Shown here: positions 1-5,810 of the stretch, piece by piece
Numbering within the stretch: position 1 is the stretch's first letter
Layout: the number at the start of each line of letters is the position of its first letter
Source of the DNA: Halanaerobiales bacterium
GTDB lineage: Bacteria; Bacillota; Halanaerobiia; Halanaerobiales; M55B127
Assembly (NCBI GenBank): GCA_021736965.1
Contig: JAIPEV010000059.1
Location: 1-8,962, forward strand
Direction of reading: 5' to 3'
Length of the DNA stretch: 8,962 nt
Notes under the pieces: generated by a model
Told to the model about the DNA's origin: nothing
The model's database searches: none
The model's input: only the letters and a program-made list of their open reading frames with translations
Position numbers and translations under genes: made by a program

Positions 1-41
1 ACAATTAACTATTATAGCTAATAATTTGATGGTAACTACGT

Positions 42-462
42 AAGTTGTAGATTTATTTTTACTATAATAAATCATTTGTTTTTGGATTAACATTTGGAAT
101 AAAACTAATGGAAAGGGAAAAAAAGAGGCTCAAGACAGATGTGATACTTTAATCGGAAAATACAAGGGTACAAAAGAAATTCTAAATGATAAAAAAGATC
201 ATGAAAAAAACACTTAAATATAATAAAAGAAAAGAAATTAAATTTAATTGGATCAGTACTTTTAAGTCTAAATGATGCCTTAGTTGAACTAACAGGCTCT
301 TTAGCAGGTTGGAGTTTTGCTCTTAAAAACACAAGGTTAATTGCTTTAAAAGGTCTTATTATGGGAATCACGGCATCACTTTCAATAGCAGCTTTAAAGT
401 ATTTAGCTAAAAAAACTGAACTTAAACAAAAAGTAGCTCTAAAATCATCACTTTACACTTAA
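42..462 (+). pseudogene. VIT1/CCC1 family protein (ferritin-like + CCC1 transporter), decayed
   Basis: This is a remnant of the bacterial VIT1/CCC1 (DUF125) proteins, which join an N-terminal ferritin-like domain to a CCC1-type Fe/Mn transporter membrane domain. Homology moves across three frames. Frame 3 (about 51-116) reads FGLTFGIKLMER, the linker before the membrane domain. Frame 2 (about 117-208) gives KEAQDRCDTLIGKYKG and ends in DHEK. Frame 1 (208-462) gives LNLIGSVLLSLNDALVELTG, then LAGWSFALKNTRLIALKGLI and ITASLSIAALKYLAKKTE, the hallmark NDALVELTG and first transporter helices. The frame changes fall in A-rich runs at about 112-124 and 204-210. There is also a TAG in frame at 48-50, and the frame stops at 460-462 just after SSLYT, where the family normally continues through further membrane helices. 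The ferritin-like part upstream is unrecognisable in 1-41. The two homopolymer shifts alone could be sequencing errors, but the extra stop and missing C-terminus point to a real pseudogene. Confidence 0.82.
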
Positions 463-479
463 ATTATCTATGTTATAAT
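452..479 (+). promoter_or_regulatory. Promoter with extended -10 for the permease operon
   Basis: A TTTACA box (452-457) is followed after 16 bases by TATAAT (474-479), which is preceded by TGT (471-473) and so forms an extended -10. The -35 box lies inside the last codons of the VIT1/CCC1 pseudogene. Transcription would begin near 486, leaving a leader of about 37 bases before the permease ATG at 523. This is pattern matching in AT-rich DNA, but the -10 is a perfect consensus with the TGn extension. Confidence 0.65.
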
Positions 480-522
480 TGTAATTTATAAACATTATTT
501 AATCTAATGAGGAGTTCTTATT

Positions 523-1917
523 ATGAAAGACTATGGTTTTAAAAAATACATCATATTTGGTGGAATTATATTATTTGTATTGATTATAATAATGCCTACC
601 CCAGAAAATCTATCTTTAGAAGGAAAAAGAGCCTTAGCTATCTTTATTTTATGTTTGAGTCTTTGGGTCACAAATTACCTGCCTTTGGCTATAACAAGCA
701 TTTTAGGTATTGCATTAATTCCACTTTTAAATGTATTTACAGCTGTAGAAACCTTTGCTATCTTTGGTAATAGAGCGGTATTTTTTATTCTAGGTGCCTT
801 AATTATCGCTGCCGCAATCTATAAAACAGGTATTGCAAAAAGAATATCATACTTTTTTATCTCTAAAATTAAAAATACATTCGAAAATATTATTTTAAGT
901 ATCATTATTTCTTCATATCTTTTTTCCTTAATCATGCCTGAACATGCAGTTGCAGCCATCTTATTTCCGATAGTATTTGAATTAATAAAGTCGTTAAACT
1001 TAAAACCTTTAGAAAGTAACTTTGCTAAAGCATCATTTCTGGCTCTAGCCTGGGGTGCAGTAATCGGAGGGATTACAACATATCTAGGTGGTGCTCGAAA
1101 TATACTAGCTGTAGGACTACTAGAAAATAACTATGGGATTAGTATTAGTTTTTTAGATTGGATGAAATACTCAATTATTTATTCTTTACCTCTGCTAATA
1201 ATTTCGTACTTTATAATAATATACTTTTTTAAATCAGATCTAGATAATCTAGAAAAGAAATTAGAAAATATAGGAGAAAAGTACAGTGATTTCGGAATGA
1301 TAAGTAAAGATGAAAAAAAACTGTCATATATTTTTTCACTGATAATAATAAGCTGGATGTTTTTATCTTCGTATGTAGATATATCTGTAACTGCAATTTT
1401 AGGTGGAGTCTTGATTTTTGTTTTTAAAATTGTAAACTGGGAAGACATAGAAAGTTATATCAGCTGGGGAATTATCTTAATGTATGGTGGGGCAATTGTA
1501 ATAGCAACAGCATTGACTAGAACCGGAGCAGCTGAATGGCTCTCTAATTATATTTTTAAATTCATACCGCATTCTACCTTACTTATTTTAATTGTGATTA
1601 TTATAATTACTAAATTCTTAACAGAAGGAGTCAGTAATGTTGCAGCAGTTGCTATTGTCTTGCCAATCGCTTTTAGTATGGGTAATGTATTAGAACTAAA
1701 TCCGATAATAATTACATATCTTGTCGCATTAACGGGTGGTCTAGCTTTCTGTCTACCAATGGGAGCTCCACCTAATGCAATAGCTTTTTCATCAGGTTAT
1801 CTTGAATTAGATGAGGTAATAAAAGTTGGTCTTATTTTGAATTTGATTTCAATCATTTTATTATATATAATTGCTTCAAGAATATGGCCTTTGTTAGGGT
1901 TAAATTTATTTCTATAA
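523..1917 (+). CDS. SLC13/DASS-like anion permease
   Basis: A 464-residue, very hydrophobic polytopic membrane protein of the SLC13/DASS group (sodium-coupled carboxylate, sulfate or phosphate transporters of the ion transporter superfamily). Support comes from its length, the N-terminal run LPLAITSILGIALIPLL (53-69), the helix NRAVFFILGALIIAAA (83-98), and the C-terminal signature CLPMGAPPNAIAFSSG (410-425). The two halves carry the family's inverted-repeat substrate loops. The second has TEGVSNVAAVAIVLPI (367-382), where SNV stands for the usual SNT. In the first, PEHAVAAILFPI (139-150) shows PEH where SNT is usual, followed by GGARN (189-193). Substrate and coupling ion therefore cannot be assigned; it may belong to a subfamily with different specificity. 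A GAGGAG ribosome site (509-514) lies 8 bases before the ATG. The next gene begins 18 bases downstream, so they are probably co-transcribed. Confidence 0.85.
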   Translation: MKDYGFKKYIIFGGIILFVLIIIMPTPENLSLEGKRALAIFILCLSLWVTNYLPLAITSILGIALIPLLNVFTAVETFAIFGNRAVFFILGALIIAAAIYKTGIAKRISYFFISKIKNTFENIILSIIISSYLFSLIMPEHAVAAILFPIVFELIKSLNLKPLESNFAKASFLALAWGAVIGGITTYLGGARNILAVGLLENNYGISISFLDWMKYSIIYSLPLLIISYFIIIYFFKSDLDNLEKKLENIGEKYSDFGMISKDEKKLSYIFSLIIISWMFLSSYVDISVTAILGGVLIFVFKIVNWEDIESYISWGIILMYGGAIVIATALTRTGAAEWLSNYIFKFIPHSTLLILIVIIIITKFLTEGVSNVAAVAIVLPIAFSMGNVLELNPIIITYLVALTGGLAFCLPMGAPPNAIAFSSGYLELDEVIKVGLILNLISIILLYIIASRIWPLLGLNLFL

Positions 1918-1935
1918 ATAGGGAATGTGATAAAA

Positions 1936-2397
1936 ATGAAAAAAATCATGATACTTATTTTCAGTTTTGGAAATATAAAAGAGGTAATAAATGAAGTTAA
2001 AAAAGTTATAAATAAAGATACCAAAGAAATTCATCTATGCTTTTATCACAGTAAAGAAGCCCCTGAAACACTTTCTTCTTTAATGGGTGTATATCTAGGT
2101 GATAAGGTGCAAAAAGACGTAGAAAATACAATATTAAAAGAGTATTTTAGGATGAAAGAAACTACTACTGATAAGATAACTAATCTCATTAAAGATAGTG
2201 ATATAAAATTAAAAGAAAAGTTATTTAAAAACAGATCCACAAAGAAGATACATAAATATATTGATAAAAACAACTTTGATTATCTAATTATTAATTATTT
2301 GGGTAATAAGTTTGTATCACAAAAAGTATTTAATAATATTAATAAAGAATTTTTAGATAACATAAACATTAAATACAGGTTAATAGAAAAAAAATAG
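1936..2397 (+). CDS. UspA-like small protein, lacking ATP-binding motif
   Basis: A cytoplasmic protein of about 153 residues with a universal-stress-protein-like layout. It opens with beta strand KKIMILIFSF followed by a helix, then strand EIHLCFYH, a charged helical middle, and near the C-terminus the pattern KIHKYIDKNNFDYLIINYLG, which resembles the Usp stretch where an Asp precedes a buried strand. The ATP-binding G-2X-G-9X-G(S/T) loop that normally follows is absent, so if this is a Usp domain it is probably of the non-ATP-binding kind. ATG at 1936 is preferred. A GTG in the same frame at 1927 (3 residues longer) would leave only 3 bases after the AGGG site at 1920-1923, while the ATG has 12. 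It sits 18 bases after the permease, and Usp domains are often coded next to or fused with transporters, so a regulatory role on that permease is an inference. The family call itself is moderate; it could be an unassigned alpha/beta protein. Confidence 0.6.
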   Translation: MKKIMILIFSFGNIKEVINEVKKVINKDTKEIHLCFYHSKEAPETLSSLMGVYLGDKVQKDVENTILKEYFRMKETTTDKITNLIKDSDIKLKEKLFKNRSTKKIHKYIDKNNFDYLIINYLGNKFVSQKVFNNINKEFLDNINIKYRLIEKK

Positions 2398-2457
2398 TAA
2401 TAAAAAATCTATCTATTGTATTTAACATTTAATTCATTAAAAAGGAGATAACCTATT

Positions 2458-3921
2458 ATGACAGTTATAGTAATATTATCTTTTATTTTAATTATGATAG
2501 CATTTTATATATTTTTGTTTTCAAAAAATTCACTTATAGAAAACTTATTCTTTAATATTGTTTTTGTGATCAGCTTTAGCCTACATATACTATATTGGAT
2601 TGCACATTATTTTACTGGAGAAGGGTTAAATGCTGCAGTTATATACCATATAAACTATGGCTTAGCAGGGGCTAGTTTTATAGAATATTGGAAAGTTGTG
2701 CTTTTAACAGTTCTAGCTTTTGTCATTTTGTTTATTTTATTATTCGTCTTATTGTCAGTAAATTTTAAAGAAAAGTTTAGTAAAAAAATAAAATATATAG
2801 CATTTATAGTTTTAATTCTTTCTATAATTATTAATCCCGCAACTATTGATCTATATGATGTTATCACAGAACAAAACATTGAGGTTGATTTTAATAAATA
2901 CTATAAAAAACCTACAATTAATAAAATAAATCAAAGTAAAAATTTAGTATTTATTTATGCAGAAAGTTTAGAACGAACATACTTCAATCAAGAACTATTC
3001 CCTGGTTTAATAGATGGATTAAGGGATTTAAAAAGTAAAAGTCTGTATTTTACAGATATTAGGCAAATACCAGGAACAAGCTGGACGATCGGTGGTATGG
3101 TATCAAGTCAATTAGGAATCCCTTTATTTACACCAATTAATAACATGGAGATACATGAAATTAACCAACTATTACCTTCAGCAAAGGGAGTAGGAGATTT
3201 ACTTTCCAATCAAGGATACTTTCTATCTTTCTATCAAGGAGCAGAATTACAGTTCCAGGGAAAGGATAAGTTTTACTCAACTCATAATTTTGATGAGATC
3301 AAGGGTCTTAAAACACTTTTAAATCAACTTGAAGATAAAAATAATATTAACAGTTGGGGGTTGTATGATGATAAGCTTTTAGATCTGGTCTATCAGAGGT
3401 TTATTCAACTTTCAGAAAGCAAGGAAAAGTTTGCACTTTTCACAATTACAATTGGTACTCATCATCCTAATGGACACATACCAAAAGACTATCGAGATAT
3501 CAAATATAGTGATGGACAAAATCCCATTTTAAATGCTGTTAAGGTATCAGACATTTTAATATCAGATTTTGTAAAGAAGATACTAACAAGTAAGTATGGT
3601 AATAATACCATTATTGTGATTGCTTCAGATCATTTGGCGATGAGAAATACTGCCTTTAACTTACTTGAAGATGCAGAAAGAAGAAATATGTTTATGATTA
3701 TAGAAAAGGACAGAATAGAGGAAATACAAATAGATAAAATAGGTTCTACATTAGATATTGGACCTACTATTTTAGATTTTATAGGTTATGAGGCTGAGAT
3801 CGGATTAGGAAGAGACTTAATAGATCCTAAAACTTCCAGCTATGAAATTAAACAAATCCATAAAAATCTTACTGCCTGGAAAAAAGAAATCAAATCATTC
3901 TGGCAAAATAAAAAGGATTAA
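2458..3921 (+). CDS. OpgB/MdoB-like phosphoglycerol transferase (LtaS superfamily)
   Basis: A 487-residue membrane-anchored enzyme of the sulfatase/alkaline phosphatase superfamily. About four N-terminal membrane helices (roughly 3-22, 29-51, 76-103, 112-127) precede an extracytoplasmic catalytic domain (about 160-455). Motifs match phosphoglycerol transferase I (OpgB/MdoB) better than lipoteichoic acid synthase: NLVFIYAESLERTYF with the metal ligand Glu169, GTSWTIGGMVSSQLGIPLF with the likely nucleophile Thr210, FYQGAELQFQGKDKF (258-272), THHPNG (334-339) and SDHLAM with Asp391-His392. In this family phosphoglycerol is taken from phosphatidylglycerol through a threonine intermediate, given to a periplasmic or surface glycan, and diacylglycerol is left in the membrane. 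The acceptor here is unknown. AAGGAG (2442-2447) lies 10 bases before the ATG. The 60-base gap from the preceding gene holds no terminator, so it may share the permease transcript. The diacylglycerol kinase gene converging on its 3' end fits recycling of its by-product. Confidence 0.88.
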   Translation: MTVIVILSFILIMIAFYIFLFSKNSLIENLFFNIVFVISFSLHILYWIAHYFTGEGLNAAVIYHINYGLAGASFIEYWKVVLLTVLAFVILFILLFVLLSVNFKEKFSKKIKYIAFIVLILSIIINPATIDLYDVITEQNIEVDFNKYYKKPTINKINQSKNLVFIYAESLERTYFNQELFPGLIDGLRDLKSKSLYFTDIRQIPGTSWTIGGMVSSQLGIPLFTPINNMEIHEINQLLPSAKGVGDLLSNQGYFLSFYQGAELQFQGKDKFYSTHNFDEIKGLKTLLNQLEDKNNINSWGLYDDKLLDLVYQRFIQLSESKEKFALFTITIGTHHPNGHIPKDYRDIKYSDGQNPILNAVKVSDILISDFVKKILTSKYGNNTIIVIASDHLAMRNTAFNLLEDAERRNMFMIIEKDRIEEIQIDKIGSTLDIGPTILDFIGYEAEIGLGRDLIDPKTSSYEIKQIHKNLTAWKKEIKSFWQNKKD

Positions 3922-4821
3922 CTACTTTATATTAGTAATTATTTTTAAAGCTTTATGGTGTAATTTGATATTCAAGGGAAAATTTGGTCCCTTTTCACCG
4001 TCTATATTTGAATGGTATTCATTATCTTTAAATCCATCTTTAATCTTTATTTCAAATTTATTATCTTGTATATATAGTAAATTTTTATTAGAAAAATGTT
4101 CTTTATTCATCAGATTAAGCAATAAAGTAGGTAACCTGTAAAGTTGATTAGTCTTTACACCTATAAAATCAAACATACCATCATTCACAGAAGCAAACTT
4201 TGCTAGATGTTGAAAACCACCAGCCCTTTTACTGTTTAAGACAAAGAACATAAAAAGATTTTCTTTAATAGTTTGATTAGAAGTTTTAATTTTAAAGGGA
4301 ATAGCCTGAATCTTAGGTATTTCTTTTAAACCATTGATGTAATACGCTAATTTACCTAAAGAGTTTTTTAAATTAATATCAATATTATGAGAGATACTGG
4401 AAAATAACCCACCAACACATACATTTATAAAAAAACGGTTGTTAACTTCTCCAATATCTATCTTTTGAACATTATAATTTAATAATGTATCGAAACACCT
4501 TTCATAATGTTCTGGAATATTTAAAAAAGAAGCAAAATCATTTATTGTACCTGAAGGGATAATTCCCAATGGGATATCTATCTTTTTTTTCATCATATTA
4601 TTGACGATTTCATTAACAGAACCATCACCACCAGCGATTACTATCATTTTGCAAGAATCATTAATTTTTTCTAGACCTTTATCTAGATCATTTTCTTTCA
4701 TACTTCTATAAATATCTACATTGTAACCTGCAGACTGAAATTTCTTTAAAAAACTGTCCAGATAATTTGGAAAGGTCTTTGTACCAGCATAGGGATTATA
4801 GATTAACTTAGCAGTTTTCAT
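3922..4821 (-). CDS. DgkB/YegS-type diacylglycerol (lipid) kinase
   Basis: A 299-residue soluble or membrane-peripheral lipid kinase, full length for the family. The N-terminal strand KLIYNPYAGTK leads to the nucleotide site IAGGDGSVNEIVN (62-74) and SGTINDFA (90-97). The C-terminal beta-sandwich carries SKRAGGFQHLAKFASVNDGM (197-216), then DFIGV, and the catalytic-region DGE (274-276) in NIDGEKGPNFPL. Members phosphorylate diacylglycerol to phosphatidic acid with ATP and Mg, feeding it back to phospholipid synthesis; some relatives use other lipids, so substrate is by family and context. Its stop (TAG read from 3924-3922) directly abuts the stop of the OpgB-like gene, which produces diacylglycerol, so a recycling role is likely. 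A GGTGGA-like ribosome site (about 4827-4832) precedes the ATG, and a TTGAGT/TATAAT promoter lies at 4858-4886. No terminator is visible beyond its stop, so its transcript may run antisense into the neighbour. Confidence 0.88.
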   Translation of the reverse strand: MKTAKLIYNPYAGTKTFPNYLDSFLKKFQSAGYNVDIYRSMKENDLDKGLEKINDSCKMIVIAGGDGSVNEIVNNMMKKKIDIPLGIIPSGTINDFASFLNIPEHYERCFDTLLNYNVQKIDIGEVNNRFFINVCVGGLFSSISHNIDINLKNSLGKLAYYINGLKEIPKIQAIPFKIKTSNQTIKENLFMFFVLNSKRAGGFQHLAKFASVNDGMFDFIGVKTNQLYRLPTLLLNLMNKEHFSNKNLLYIQDNKFEIKIKDGFKDNEYHSNIDGEKGPNFPLNIKLHHKALKIITNIK

Positions 4822-4857
4822 TTTAATCCACCCACATTTTTATTATTTTATATGCTA

Positions 4858-4886
4858 ATTATAAATTATATTAAAAAAATACTCAA
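4858..4886 (-). promoter_or_regulatory. Promoter for the lipid kinase gene
   Basis: Read on the minus strand, TTGAGT (4886-4881) is followed by exactly 17 bases and then a perfect TATAAT (4863-4858). Initiation near 4851 would give a leader of about 30 bases that includes the GGTGGA ribosome site of the kinase. The promoter covers the DNA between the in-frame ATGs at 4852 and 4906 of the divergent phosphoesterase, which argues that this stretch is not coding. Confidence 0.65.
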
Positions 4887-4892
4887 ATTAAA

Positions 4893-4899
4893 AAGGGGA
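4893..4899 (+). promoter_or_regulatory. Ribosome binding site that decides the phosphoesterase start
   Basis: AAGGGGA ends 6 bases before the ATG at 4906. The earlier in-frame ATG at 4852 is preceded only by AT-rich sequence without any Shine-Dalgarno match, so 4906 is the better start. Confidence 0.7.
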
Positions 4900-4905
4900 A
4901 AATTT

Positions 4906-5700
4906 ATGCTTTATTTGATAATTATTATAACAATTGGATATCTTAGTTATAAGTTAATTGACTATCACACCCATGATATTGAAATTAATAGACAAACAGT
5001 TAAAAGTAATAAGATCAATAAGGAAATAAATATACTACACCTTTCAGATCTTCATTTAGACTTTGATAAAAAATATCAAGAAAAAATTATTAAATACATT
5101 AATGGTTTAGATTATGATTTGATTTTATTTACTGGAGATTATATTAAAGAGAAAAGCAATATTATCAACTTAGATCTTTTTTTAAAAAAAATTGAAAATA
5201 TTGATAATTCATATGCTGTACTTGGAAATAATGATCATAACTATGATTTAAAAAGAATTGTTGATATTTTTAATAATAACAATATAGAATTACTAATTAA
5301 CAGCAGTAAACAGTTTTTATTAAAGAATAATAAAGTAAACATAATGGGAGTAGATACACCTGATTTAAAAAAAGATAACTATCAAAAATCACTCAATAAT
5401 ATAACTATAAAAGATAGTTTTAATATTATTTTGTCACATACTTATCATATCCTTACAAGAGATATTGATCAGGAGATAGATCTAGTATTATTAGGAGATA
5501 CTCACGGAGGACAGATCGATATCCCCTATCTAAGTGAACTTTTATTAAAAAATAGATTTGATATTAAATATAAAAAAGGAAAGTATCAATTAGACACTCT
5601 TACAATTTTTGTTAATAAGGGATTGGGAACCAATATTTTACCTTTTAGAATTAACTGCAAACCTGAAATATCATTAATTACTGTAACTAGTACTGATTAA
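4906..5700 (+). CDS. Membrane-anchored calcineurin-like metallophosphoesterase
   Basis: A 264-residue protein from the preferred ATG at 4906; an in-frame ATG at 4852 would add 18 residues but lacks a ribosome site and lies over the divergent promoter. An N-terminal hydrophobic segment (about 2-17) probably anchors it. The rest has the five metallophosphoesterase blocks in order: HLSDLHLD (Asp48, His50), FTGDYI (Asp78), LGNNDH (about 106-111), LSHTYH (His178) and LGDTHGGQ (Asp198, His200), which bind the two-metal centre. The usual GNH(D/E) is GNND here, so the His often found at that position is replaced by Asn. The layout resembles YkuE-like enzymes, described for Firmicutes as anchored phosphoesterases, but the substrate (nucleotide-sugar, lipid-linked or other phosphoester) cannot be read from sequence. 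It is divergent from the lipid kinase and 110 bases upstream of the flippase, in an envelope-related setting. No clear promoter of its own was found. Confidence 0.85.
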   Translation: MLYLIIIITIGYLSYKLIDYHTHDIEINRQTVKSNKINKEINILHLSDLHLDFDKKYQEKIIKYINGLDYDLILFTGDYIKEKSNIINLDLFLKKIENIDNSYAVLGNNDHNYDLKRIVDIFNNNNIELLINSSKQFLLKNNKVNIMGVDTPDLKKDNYQKSLNNITIKDSFNIILSHTYHILTRDIDQEIDLVLLGDTHGGQIDIPYLSELLLKNRFDIKYKKGKYQLDTLTIFVNKGLGTNILPFRINCKPEISLITVTSTD

Positions 5701-5730
5701 TTTTTTTATAAAAATATCTATAGTAGTATT

Positions 5731-5765
5731 TTGATTTTTGACTTATATAAAATATAGTTTAAATT
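5731..5765 (+). promoter_or_regulatory. Possible promoter(s) before the flippase gene
   Basis: The 110-base gap holds two overlapping weak matches: TTGATT (5731-5736) with TATAGT (5753-5758) at 16 bases, and TTGACT (5738-5743) with TAAATT (5760-5765) at 16 bases. Either would suit a flippase transcript separate from the phosphoesterase. In such AT-rich DNA chance matches are common, so this is a suggestion only. Confidence 0.3.
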
Positions 5766-5810
5766 TTTAATTTCAAAATATAGGACAAACTATAAAAAAG
5801 TGGTGTAAAA

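Noticed and set aside
105..371. Minus-strand open frame of 88 codons
   Set aside because: It lies antisense to the VIT1/CCC1 remnant, whose plus-strand homology is clear. Its product is low-complexity Phe/Leu-rich with no ribosome site or recognisable family.
1179..1448. Minus-strand open frame inside the permease
   Set aside because: Shadow of a long, well-supported coding frame; no motif or ribosome site of its own.
1797..2273. Two minus-strand open frames (1797-2024 and 2046-2273)
   Set aside because: Antisense to the permease end and the UspA-like gene. Their hydrophobic translations are what AT-rich Lys/Ile/Asn codons give on the reverse strand.
3842..4141. Plus-strand open frame of 99 codons across the convergent junction
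   Set aside because: It overlaps the end of the transferase gene in another frame and is antisense to the kinase; no ribosome site and no family resemblance.
4852..4905. N-terminal extension of the phosphoesterase from ATG 4852
   Set aside because: No Shine-Dalgarno precedes it and the stretch contains a strong minus-strand promoter; ATG 4906 has AAGGGGA at good spacing.
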